Below are positions 31,701-42,900 of a DNA stretch of 60,000 nucleotides, in pieces. The DNA lies in assembly GCA_949358305.1 (NCBI GenBank), contig OX442319.1, forward strand, positions 374,001 to 434,000, written 5' to 3'. The translations under genes and the position numbers were made by a program. Source of the DNA: Strigamia acuminata. Its lineage: Eukaryota > Arthropoda > Chilopoda > Geophilomorpha > Linotaeniidae. Numbering within the stretch: position 1 is the stretch's first letter; each line of letters starts with the position of its first letter. Below the pieces are notes generated by a model. It saw only the letters and a program-made list of their open reading frames with translations, was not told the DNA's origin and made no database searches.

Positions 31701-34700
31701 CATACGCATGTACAGTAGAGCATCGATTATCCGAACAAGTTGGGAGTCAGGCGTTCGTAAAACCGATTTGTTCGCATTATCGGACATTAGGTTTTTATAT
31801 ACGTGAAAATAAAAAATCGTTTAAAACCATTTAAAACCGATCAAAAATGGATAAAAATCGTTAAAAAGCGATCAAAATCGGATAAAAATGGTTAAACAGC
31901 ATAACAAATCGGTGAAAAGCATTCAAAAATCGATTAAAAAACCGATAAAAAAGATCACGGCTGTTCTGATAATGGATGCTCTACTGTATGTATGTATGTA
32001 TATATGTATATATATTAATTGTCCAGGATATATTTTGTATCCTTAATGGCTACATGCAATTTACAGTTGTATCTCCAGAAAAGTGGGAAAAGATGTTATC
32101 CGACAATGGCTGGAATCCCATTGAGCTGCGAGACAACCGTTATAATATGATTATCCACATGGTGAGTTAGGAAACAGGTTAGCCACCACGCGCTGGTCAA
32201 AATTTAATGTTAAGGGATAAATTGTTGCTGACAATTTGATACCTATTTTTGTCTTGTAATGTCAAAATCATTTGAATATTATTTCAGGTTTCAGCTGCCA
32301 ATGGTGCTGAAGATTTTTACACAACTATAGACCATTCGTGCAGAAGTGAGAATTTAGCAGAAGCACGATTCAGAGATCAAAAAGCGGCTGAAGTAGATTT
32401 ATGTTTTTATTATTATGTATTCTTGATAAAACTAATCTTGAAAAATAATTTATTATTTCAAAATTCGTCAGTAACTGATTTTGATTTAATATTACTAAGG
32501 AGGGGTCTTATCACTTGGTCACAATATTCCAGAAAAGTCAAATAATTCAAATTTACTTTTCTGGAAAACCGAAGATGCAAAAGAAATGGTTTATTTGGGA
32601 GTTAGGTGTTTTTGCCAATGTTGCTTATGTCGACACAATTGCAGATACATTTTGTCGCATACAAAAATGTCACAAAGTCTCACCAACGTTTCAAAGGAAA
32701 GTAAAACCATTTTCAGGAAGTGACCAGTAATTTGGAACTTATTAAAAAGATGTGTATATTTATTTAAGAGGAGTAATATAGCCAAATTTTGTGCTATAAC
32801 TTTCTACTTGCTTATTTAAATGACAGCATCAACATATTTGAATAGTATGATAAACCCGATTTTGAGTTTGTTGCTTGGTGTTCAGGTTCACAACGTCTTT
32901 AGACAATTTGCATTTTTTTTGCACACTAACAATTAGGTGGTAACAAAGTAATTATTTTTGCATATGATATGTTATTATTAATGTTTTTATTAATGATAAG
33001 TTTCTTGTTATGGAGCTCAATTAAGAAATAGAAATACCATATTTCTTTGATTCTAAGAAGCACCTCGTACTTTTGACTTGGGTTTTTGGAGAGAAAAAAA
33101 ATTAGCTGTCAATTGTATAATTTAACATTTTTATTACAATAATAACAGGGAAATACACTAAACTTAAACAATGAGCTTACAGTTTGTTCAAAAGTTACTC
33201 ACAGGTGCCCATATTTTGTTCATCTTGATTGTCCGAATAAATGACATGGTCTGATTCATCAATCATCACACACGATCAAAATGTGTAAAACGATGCGATT
33301 CTAAGATGCAGCCTCCATTTTTAGACTTGGTTTTTTATTGGTTAAAAAAAAGTGCGTCTTAGAATCGATGAAATACGGTGATTAAAATGGAAGAGAAACA
33401 AGAAACAATTTTACAAAGTTCTCCATAAGAATGTGAGGTGACCCGATTCTCTGGCCTTCTCGTTTATCAGAAATAACAACCCTGGTCTTCTGTTTTTGGG
33501 CTCCTACAAAAGATATCGTGCACCGTACTAAAATTATGTATAGAAATTATGATCTGAAGCTATGTCAAGGAGGACATGGACAGAAATTCAATATCGTTTA
33601 TATGTTGCGTGCATATAGAAATAAATGAATTAACTAATTGAAGAACAAAAAACTGTACGGCCGTATTTCTTCGATTCTAAGACGCCGTCCATTGCAACAC
33701 ACCCCACTTTTAGAGATGTTACTATGGGTAAAAAAAAGTGCGTCCAAGAATAGAAGAAATAAAATATTTCAAAAGTATCTGACTTTTTGTTGTAATTGTA
33801 ATAATTTTTTTTTAAATTGTCTATAGACTTTGTGAACACCGTTATTTAAGGTATAAGATTGTAGTTATTATATTTGCAGTGCTAGAAAAGTTAGCCATTC
33901 ATTCATTCATTTCTTTCTTTCTTTTTCTTCGTTAATTCAAACTTTGAATTTTATTTCTTAGTTTTGCAGTCAAGGAAATGAATCCCCCCTTCCTTGCTTT
34001 GAATTTGATAATTCATCGCGTCGATGAAACGTTTGCGACGGAGTGAACCGACTCGAATTCTGTTTGTAGATTTTTGGTGTTTTGAACAATTGCGATACTT
34101 ACCTTGACATATCGTGCCTTTAATGAATAGGCGTTAAATTGGTTTCTTTATTTCTTTGGGTTTCTTTATGGATCAAAATAGATCGAAAGACAAATTTCAC
34201 TTCAGTCGATGTTTCCCAGAAAAATAATATCCAATTCAATTCAACAGTGCCTGTAAATTGAGTCAATTAGTCAAGATCAGTTATTGATCTCTATATTTAA
34301 TAGGGGAAAATGTTGAATAAAATTTATTCTAAGATGGTGTGTGATGGTTAGTGCTGGAATGGCTCAACGGGATATTGAGAAATTTCTTTCCATACCCCAT
34401 GGCCCGACCTATCCAGATTTCCTGGTACTAAATTTGTTCCCAGTCCAACCCTGGTGATGATGGTTTATTCTTAAGGGTTATGTACTAAATGAAGTGATGC
34501 ATTCTTTTGTGATAATCTATATTTTGTGCTTAGTTTTCAATTTTGGTGAAAAACAATTGTCAAACTCCAAAATCTTTCACCTCATATTATCAATTTATTG
34601 ATTCCGCACAAAAGAGTTTTTAATTTTACAATTACAATATGTGAAAAAGCCGAATATCAAATGCTTGAACCTTCTCCTATATAAAAGTTAGGAGGACGAT

Positions 34701-36495
34701 CATTAGATATTGGGTCTTGTAAGAATCTGTATAGTTTTCTACTTGCTTATATGTTTTAAACCTGTTAATCAAATTTTAGTCATGGATCGGTCATCCTTAT
34801 TTTGATGTCATTGACAATTCTACTGAGTTTGATGATAAATTACGAAGAATGATAAGTGTAATAATTCACGATAAATTTATTCTTAAGTTACGGTATTTCA
34901 TATTTTGCACTTGCAACATTAAACTTATAACAACATATTGGATTTCAAAAGATTTAATTGATAATTGAAAAATTATTAGACAAAAGAAAAAACAATGCAT
35001 TTAATGTTCTGATCACTGGAATTTCTAGTAAAATAGCGTAAAGAAAAGACTTTAAAAAAATCTCAGAAATAATTTGTATTTCAAAGCTTTCTTAAGAGAA
35101 AAAGTTGTCATCCAAAAAAAATTATTGATATTTATTTCATTTCTAAATATTAATCAATTTTGAAGTGCAAAGTAAGAAACGTTTAAAAATGATTGAATAT
35201 TATGACGCATTAATCAATTTTACAAATTTCAGTCTGTGTGCCAAAAACTTGGGGTCGATACTGGTGATCGGTTAAGCAAAAACAGTCGTAAAGTTAAATT
35301 TTTAATTGGACAGTTACCACCTGACAATGTAAACACTTTAAATTTAAAGCTGCATTCGAAAAGCATGTTAAAAATTGAAATGACCATGAAGCTTCAAATT
35401 GTGACCTGTGGAAATTGGAAGTACCTGCAGTTTATATGCAATAAATGCCAGGTCCAGTTAAGTACTGGGGGTCGTCACAAATGTAGCATATACGTTGAAA
35501 AACGTCATATTTTTTGTCATAAGTAGTTCATAGAAAGCAGTTTTGCACCTATTTAATTAGTTTTGTGCTTTTGGAATGCAGCAATTGAAAATCTTTTTTA
35601 TTAGTAAAATTGTTTAACCTGTTTCAGGAATTTCCATCATTCCAAGACTTTAAGGTTATACATGATTATTTGACATCTTTGAACCCAAAATTACAGGCGC
35701 GCTTGAGAAAGAGAGGACAGAACAGTCAGTTTCAGCATTTTCTATTGAATTTTATTCAATATCGGTATTTTAAAAACGATATTGATTGTATCTTTTTTCA
35801 GGTCATTGGAGCTATACAAATACAATTCGTAGGCTTGAATTCAATAACCAGGTAATTGAGGTGAAAACTCAAATAACTTCGAGGGAATATCAAGTATAGC
35901 TTTGCAATTTTTAATAATAATTAATTAATAACTACATATGATAAACATCTGCTTCAGAATATGCTGGCACAACGTGATGCAAATCATCATAAAATTTACA
36001 AAACTCGACGATGCTTTTTATGGAACAACCAATATTTTCAATTGGATATTTATAGAGAACCTTGTCCTGACAGGTATCACGTTTCATACATACCGGTATA
36101 TAATGTTATTGTTAAATCCGACATATTTTAAATTTTAAATAGTGATTGTCTGTTAAAATTAAAAATTAATCAGCACTGCATTATAATTGAATGGTAATTT
36201 TTTATTTGATTTTTTTTCTAGGTGTAAAGGACTGGTTTTATTGGAAACCTATACGACCCTACAAGGCAGTGAACTAATGGAACGACTGCCTAACTTTATG
36301 GAGATAAAAAAAGAAGTGACAAATGATCCAGCATACTCCATGTATAACTTATCTCTGAAGGACGAAGCTTCTCGAGTGAAGGGTTCGGGTGATCTAAAAT
36401 TGGTTGGACGTACATCGGCCACTCAAACAACACTAACGGGAAACACAGTGCATGCTACTAAAAATTCACATTTTTATAATGGCATTGATGAATAA
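28789..36495 (+). CDS. Ttd14: TTD14-like P-loop GTP/phosphoinositide-binding protein, complete
   Basis: In flies TTD14 binds GTP and phosphatidylinositol 3-phosphate and is needed for vesicular transport of the TRPL channel. Thirteen exons: 28,789-28,927; 29,214-29,281; 29,496-29,533; 29,605-29,642; 30,341-30,469; 32,067-32,161; 32,288-32,392; 34,780-34,857; 35,233-35,328; 35,628-35,724; 35,802-35,893; 35,958-36,073; 36,222-36,495. All have GT/AG borders and keep one frame (1,365 nt, about 454 residues). The Walker A loop is '[11 protein letters not shown]'. Later family blocks are '[15 protein letters not shown]', '[11 protein letters not shown]', '[17 protein letters not shown]', '[12 protein letters not shown]', 'LRKRGQN', '[13 protein letters not shown]', '[14 protein letters not shown]' and 'YSMYNLS'. 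The start may instead be the in-frame ATG at 28,870. Introns 4, 5 and 7 carry MITEs. No disabling change was seen. Confidence 0.93.
29975..30191. mobile_element. GCGCC-rich MITE, copy 3 (TTD14 intron 4)
   Basis: The left end CCGCCTTTACTCGG is degenerate. The right end TTATTTGAGGCAGTACGG matches the family. TA lies on both sides. The interior 'GGCGCCGGCCCAGTCG' is family-like. Confidence 0.7.
31181..31288. repeat. Hairpin with about 40-bp arms (TTD14 intron 5)
   Basis: The stretch from GTACAAGCTTCCCCTGCTAG (31,181) to TTCTAGGAA is mirrored from TTCCTAGAAGACTC to CTAGCAGGGGAAGCTTGTAC (ends 31,288). The loop is about 35 bp. It resembles a small foldback element. Confidence 0.8.
31543..31694. 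mobile_element. GCGCC-rich MITE, copy 4 (TTD14 intron 5)
   Basis: The left end CCATACTGCCTCGAATAAAC and right end TTTATTCGAGGCAGTACAG are inverted. TA follows the right end. A poly-G run (31,633) and 'AGGCGCCGGG' lie inside. At about 150 bp it is the shortest copy. Confidence 0.8.
31713..31986. mobile_element. pogo/Tigger-like MITE with TA target site
   Basis: The ends CAGTAGAGCATCGATTATCC and (reversed) CAGTAGAGCATCCATTATCA are inverted and flanked by TA. CAGT..TCGATTATCCG ends are typical of pogo/Tigger elements. The interior is a GATCAAAAATGGATAAAAATC-like low-complexity repeat without coding sequence. Confidence 0.8.
33044..33380. mobile_element. MITE with CCRTATTTC..GATTCTAAG ends (TTD14 intron 7)
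   Basis: The left end CCATATTTCTTTGATTCTAAG is inverted at the right end, whose reverse complement is CCGTATTTCATCGATTCTAAG. The conserved GTGCGTCTTAGAATC part recurs in a second, shorter copy at 33,658-33,775 (CCGTATTTCTTCGATTCTAAG). No coding capacity. Confidence 0.7.
33658..33775. mobile_element. Short copy of the CCGTATTTC..TAAGACGC MITE
   Basis: It starts GGCCGTATTTCTTCGATTC, contains 'AAAAAAAGTGCGTCC' and ends in the inverted AGAATAGAAGAAAT. It is an abbreviated relative of the element at 33,044. Confidence 0.6.
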
Positions 36496-36800
36496 GATTT
36501 AGCTAATTATGTTTTGAGTTGTCAACGTAATTAATTATTCTTTATCTTTCTTTATTAATTTTGATTATTTTGTAAAATTATTAGGTGATCCACCAATCCC
36601 GCCAGAATTTCTTTGATATTTCTCAATTAAACTATAAAGGTGAAATAGTCTAGAATCAACAATATTTAATTACTACTACAGCAAATTACACTTAATTTTT
36701 TTTATTAGGGACTGTAATAGTATTTGATTATGTATTTAAATCCATTTGATTTTGCAAAAAAATATGTATGTATGCATGTTGTATGTATTTTATGAGTTAT

Positions 36801-36855
36801 TTGTGTGTGTGTATATATACATATATATATATATGTACATACATACATACATATA
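36801..36855. repeat. GT/AT/CATA microsatellite
   Basis: Runs of GTGTGT, ATATAT and ACATACAT lie downstream of the TTD14 stop codon in its 3' flank. Confidence 0.9.
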
Positions 36856-37373
36856 ATTTGAGAAGCAACTGCTTTTCATTATATTTATTGTGCAAATGTA
36901 CTTATTTAACCTTATTAGGTTTTATCAATTATTTATTTTAGTAATCTCTTTGAAATGGTAAAATTAGATGTTAAATGAAAACAAGCTTTGTGATACTTAA
37001 ATGTTTGTTAACTTGATTTATTCAAAAGAGCTGTGTTGTGTTAAACGCACATCTAGTCTGTAAAAATCTTTGATTGATCTAGATATTCTGTTTTCATTTT
37101 TTCTTTAGTTCCTAAAGGATTGTTTATTTAATTTTATTGTGCATATTTCTTGAATCAAGAATTAAAATTTAATATTAAATTTATAGTTGTATAAAAAAGT
37201 GTGAGCTGCAAAATAGGAATTTGATTGCATGGTCACTATTAAGATTGATTGATCTGTCCAGACTGATAAATGAAACTTTATTTACTACACTACCTGGTCA
37301 GATGCAAGTAAATTCAATTTCTTTGGATGGGATGGCCTAAAGGTTTTTGAGAACGCCCACACACAATTGCATA
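36856..37373. other. Intergenic, nothing recognised
   Basis: AT-rich sequence 3' of TTD14, containing several possible AATAAA-like poly(A) words. It has no gene or clear repeat. Confidence 0.5.
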
Positions 37374-37613
37374 CTGTACTGCTTCCAATTGACGCCCGGG
37401 GCATTTTTTAATTTTCCCGACCTAACCCTCCCAGCGCTTATTCAAGCCCGGTGGAGGTGCAAAAAACCTGATTTTTTTTCCAAAAATGTTACGGAGTATT
37501 TTTTTAAGTCAATAACACCTACTTTTGGAAAAAATTAATGATTTTTGGGAACCCTAGTGTTCAAACGGGCCCCGCTCCCTATTTGAGCCCGGCATTAATA
37601 CGAGGCAGTATGG
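37374..37613. mobile_element. GCGCC-rich MITE, copy 5
   Basis: The left end CTGTACTGCTTCCAATTGAC and right end ATTAATACGAGGCAGTATGG are imperfect inverted repeats flanked by TA. The interior has CGCCCGGGGC and 'TTGAGCCCGG'. Confidence 0.75.
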
Positions 37614-38190
37614 TATTAAGAGTGCCAAACACCATCATTCAAGTATGATGGTGTAGATTTGTATGATGTGCATGGAATACAAAAGGGTGGGTACCGAGTT
37701 TTTATTGACTCTATAATGAATCGAACACCTTTCTCAATGATAATTTAATTGTATCAACCCAAAAATTATATACGGAGTAATATAAATAACTACGTCCGGC
37801 GTGGTTTTGTTGTTGTCTGTGTTTGCTGTCCAAGGAGGGATTGAGGTTTTTATAATGGACACTATTAGGCATTTTTTTGCACGTCTCCATATTTGATTGC
37901 AGTGTTGTAGTCATTAATTTTCTTTGCTTGGTGTGTTGGTGCCAACGTGTAGTATGCTATTGTTTTGCGGTGACTGGTTTTGTATGGGATTGTTGGATTT
38001 TTACAGAGGAGCGAAAGTCTGATCAACCGCCTATCCAACCCAAAACATAATTATGAATACATGATGCTGAGTTCCTAGTAATAGCTTTCAACCCGAAATT
38101 GCATATTCCCAATCTAAAATTCCTTGAGTCATTACCACTGCGAAAAAAAGTGAGATTTCCATGTGGAAAATGTTATGGAAATACAGACGT
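37614..38190. other. Intergenic, nothing recognised
   Basis: No convincing coding frame. A short GAACACC-to-TCTTTGC stretch near 37,720-37,930 has a 67-codon minus-strand frame without any known motif. Confidence 0.45.
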
Positions 38191-38191
38191 T

Positions 38192-38905
38192 ACAGTCAAT
38201 TTCCAGAATAAGTATATGCTTTTTCAAAAAATCAAGCAGACTAGCCTATAGCAAAGTAGGGATGACGAATCCTATATTGTAATTAAATGTTATGCCAGAC
38301 ATGCAACAATGCACTTTTCATTCGTTAACCTGTTAACTGGTCGAGATAGAGCAAAATTTCTAATTACAAAGTTGTAGAGCATCATCAAATTAGTACTCTC
38401 CAACTTATCCTAGTCACCATAAGTTAACTGTTTTATTTTTTTAAAAAAAAAGAAAAACAAATTAGCAAATTGAAATTTTTTTATTCTGATAAAAACAAAA
38501 TAATTTAGACATTAAAAAAAGACGGTGGTTTTTCTTGTTTACTGGCATTGCTGGAAAGCTTTCACTAAAATAAATGAAAATGTTCTCAAGAGAGACATAA
38601 TTTAACTCTAGATTGAGCAAAAAAATGTCCCTGTAGGATGCATAGTTTTCTAGTAATCTGCTTTTGAATGCAACACTAAGGTTCCAAAAGTTTGGAAATT
38701 TTTGAACACTAGTGTTGCATTCAAAAGCAGATTACTAGAAAACTATGCATCCTACAGGGGCATTTTTTTGCTTAATCTAGAGTTAAATTATGTCTCTTGA
38801 GAACATTTTCATTTATTTTAGTGAGAGCTTTCCAGCAATGCCAAAATGCCTTCAAACAATGATGTGCTCATGAAAATTTCGATTATTCCCAACTTTCTGA
38901 ACTGA
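38192..38905. mobile_element. MITE-family remnant containing a near-perfect 300-bp palindrome
   Basis: It begins CAGTCAATTTCCAGAATAAG, shared with 19,365. A palindrome at 38,544-38,842 has arms of about 140 bp: GGCATTGCTGGAAAGCTTTC is mirrored at the right end. CTGACTGTA near 38,908 could be the inverted right terminus. No coding sequence. Confidence 0.65.
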
Positions 38906-39209
38906 CTGTAGTTGAAGGTGTGAAAGAACTCTATTGGCTTGATCATATATTCTTAGAGTTTCCGTTATTAAACCGTATCACGCGTCCCATCATATTCTTC
39001 GATGCATTTGCTTCTATACAGTTCACAAACAATGACGTCGAAAACTCTAGAACTAAGCACATAAGAGTTAAATTTCATTGGCTCAGGGAATGACATTCTG
39101 CAGGACGATTTGAACACAAGAAGATTCCCGGAAATATTAATGTAGCTGACATTTTTACGAATTGGTTGAGCTCCGAACATTTGCGACATATACCCAATAA
39201 TTGAATTTA
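38905..39209 (+). pseudogene. Copia RNase H fragment
   Basis: Plus-strand residues read 'VVEGVKELYWLDHIF', then 'FTNNDVENSRTKHIRVKFHW'. A stop at about 39,090 is followed by 'IPGNINVADIFTNWLSSEHL' and a terminal stop. These are the last motifs of Copia pol. The remainder of the element is absent. It sits just beyond the GPR155 3' end. Confidence 0.8.
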
Positions 39210-39289
39210 AAAAAAATTACTGGATGTAAGATGTATTTGTAAGAACACACAATCTCATTTTACCCACATTTTTATTAACACAAAATAAA

Positions 39290-39903
39290 TTAATCCACAC
39301 AAATAAAACTATAAAAGATTGGTAAATCACAAAAGGTTTGTTCACCATCCACATTTTTTAACACACGGGCCCATAATAATTGTTGTCCGTATTTTATAGC
39401 TTCCATCCTGTCGCGAGCTAATCCAACTGTGAGCAGCCAATCTACTAATTCATGGCCACGAAAGACCGACTTGTAATTGGTTGCCCCACACCTAAATAGA
39501 AATCATTAAATTCATAATCTAGTTATAAAACAGTAAAATAGCCCTCCCAAGAAGGCATGTGAGCATTGCCAATAAGGCAACGCGTTATGCTAAAAATATT
39601 GCATTGCATTATTTCGCAGCAATGTCAAAAAAATTTAAACCCTATACAACACCAAAAACGATAATTTCTGGCTGTGGTTATTGCTGTCTTCCGGAATGTG
39701 AGCGGTATTTGTGGCATTTGGGTTTTTTTTTTGTTGTTAGCGGGATATTATTTTTTCAGCGTTATCGCATTATTATTTTTGGCGTTGTCGCGTTACTTCG
39801 TTGTTCAGCGTTGTTGCAAAATAACGCCTGCGTTGTGTTATTTTGTAAATAATGCAACGCCTCGCACGAAAAAAATAACGCACGTGCCTACTCCTTAGTT
39901 GTG

Positions 39904-39934
<31 letters not shown>

Positions 39935-42900
39935 CAAGCAGTATCACTACTCTAATCAAAACTTACGAAACAGTCTAATATTTTGGTAGGCAGTATCAAA
40001 TCGTACAATAGCAGACAGACAATAAAAAAACAAAAAAAAATTACGACTGTGTCACAAATTATTTTGATTTAAGAAGTGGCGGGCGAGATGTTGTATCACT
40101 TTACTTGTGAAGAGACTTAATTACCTAGTATCTTTGACCAAATCCACTGCACACTTCTCATAATGATACTTTGTAAACTGCTTTGCTATTAATTTAACGT
40201 CTTCATCAGTTTGATATGTTGTTATATGATACCAAAACCTTCTCCATCTGCAAAAAAAGACGTTTTAGCTGTTTTAGGGAATCAGTAGCGTAAATTGTGT
40301 TTTAAGTGTTTCAGATGAATGGGTTCTGTTTTGTGACATTAAAAGCTACAAAAACAAAAATACAAACACCTAAAACATTTAAAACACAACTTTTTAAATG
40401 CACCTAGTGGTAGATAATAAGTTTTGTAACCAATACAATACTACTACCTTCTTATAATTGGTGAAACAAGTAAACGACTATCCAGACCAAACAAGGCAAA
40501 AACAAGTAATCCTTGCCCAAAATTCAAAGCCCCATCCAGAAATTCCAATTCTATATAAATCCCAGAAGGTTCCTCTAGAACAAAATGCCAACAACAAAGT
40601 GCGAAACCCTAAACACCCGCAAAATCTGTCAGAAATCATTCTAACTCATTTTGATTTAGAACTTACGACTAAAGATGAGAGACAAAGAATTAAAGTTAAA
40701 CCAGTGTGATGCAATGATTCATCAAAATTATCCATTCCTTGAGATATCTCTCCGTCAGCCATATCAACCGATTGGTAATCCCTAATAGTTGCAGTGCATT
40801 TTTGGCGTTGTGTTGAAGTGCATGGAAAAGCAATGCTGCACAAGTAATCTGTACGCCCCATTAACGCATCCTCGGGAGGTGAAGAAACATAGGAATCTTC
40901 AATGTCTTGTATGCAACAAGAACCACTTTTATCGTTCTTCACTTTACAGGTATCTCCATGGCAAGCTGTAAAAGTTTGCTCAGGATCATTAGTTGAAATG
41001 ACAATTTCGTCATCATTAGCCAGAAGTGACTGGTATTCAGCACTGCGATTACACATTCTTTGTTGAGTTATCAAGCAGAAAACCATGACGATGCAACAGC
41101 ACAATAATATTACACCTGCCATTGCTGCCTACAGAAGTAATTGTTAAAAAATAGAATTAAACTGCGGAGTAATTTTTTTTTTAAATTTACCTGCGCTGTT
41201 CCATAAGTAAAATTCGGGTTAATTTTATTTTTAAGCGTGGCAACCCGTGTGAAAAAAGAGCACAGAATAGCTACAGCAACAATGGGTATTCTAGAAAATG
41301 TACACAAATTGTTAAAGAAACGGTAACAAGAGTATGCTTCACAATCCACACTTTTGGCACAGAACAATGGTAAGATATTTAAACCTCCATAGGGCGTTTG
41401 AGTAAAATCCCTGTGGAAAATAGTTGTAATAATTTTTTCTATACTAAAGTTAGACATCAATTGTGTGGTTTCAGAATTTTAAAATAATTTCAGCTAGAAT
41501 GGTCAGTTTGATCTTACCACAACCATGCAAAGGTGCAGCTAGGGAAAGTTTTATTTTACCCCCAACCAATGACCATAAACGAAGTCCTCATTCTTAATAT
41601 GAAGCACAAACTTCTCCACCGCAACAAAACCAATGTTACAGCCAGAAGGGCACCCCATATGCGTGAACTATATACTCCAAATGTAAAAATAATAAACTCA
41701 AGATACAAAAGCCAATCGCTCTCATCCGACAAACTGCTCCATAAAACCGAGCCAATGCAGGCAATTAACTGCAGAAAAAGATTAAAGTTTAATTCAAATT
41801 CAAATTCATACGGTAATAATTTTCCACTTACCTGTGATATGACTAAACAAAATGTTGCGTATTGAGGTATTTTGTTCCATTTCTTGCCCATTATAAATAT
41901 CACAATCACCCAGACCTGTAATTTTTACAGCAAAAATAAAAATGTTCGGATAAGCAAAAAGTATGATTTCCTTACACAAGCCACTAAACTGACAATGCTA
42001 ATATGAAATAAAAATTTGTTCAATTCTGGAAGATAATCAGCTGATTCAGTTACTTCCAATGTTATCATCTTTGCAGAGAGAAACATTATAGGTGCTGAGG
42101 TGAATGTGCACGCCACCATTGCACTTGCAATCTATAAAGTATCCATATTTTGTCTACTAAAGCTCTTTGCAAAAAAACATTTAGACTTACAAGATCAACT
42201 TCCAAATTATATTGTACTGCGTATACAAAAACTCCAGGGGCAGAAGGAAATGTACCGTAAAGAAAACCGAACATGCTAAAATCAACTGATTCGTTCATTG
42301 TAGCCCCAGGTTGAATCATGGTAACAGACTCCCGGATTAAAAGAGGTAAAACTAGTCTAAGTGCAGTAAAGTAATATCTCGTTAACACCTCAAATATCGG
42401 GATTCCAAAATGACTTACAAACCACTTACATTTTTACAGCAATCAAAATTCCTGTTGTAACTAGGGTTTTTCCTTTGAGACTTGATACTTTGCCCACCAT
42501 ATGAATACCCAATGAAAAAAGAGCTGTGGCAGAAAATGCACTGCCCAATACCTTAAAAGAAAAAAATACATTTAAGCTGATGACTGATGTTGGTAAAAAA
42601 AACTTTGCGGCTTTCTATTTAAGAGTACTCTCCCTAACCAAGGAGGTGCCCTAACAGTCTGCATTTTATAAATAAAACAACAGCTGAAAATTGTCATCAA
42701 TTGATGATTTCCTTTTTGAAAGATATTGTAACAACCAGGTCACATTAACTAGAACACACAGATGGCAATGTGGGTAAATGTGTATTTAAGTTGCTTGAAT
42801 ATTATTTATTATATTTTTAAATATTATTTTTAAATCAAACATTAAATAAAATTGAACTATAGTTATAACGACCGACACAAATGTAAATGTGAGATGTCAA

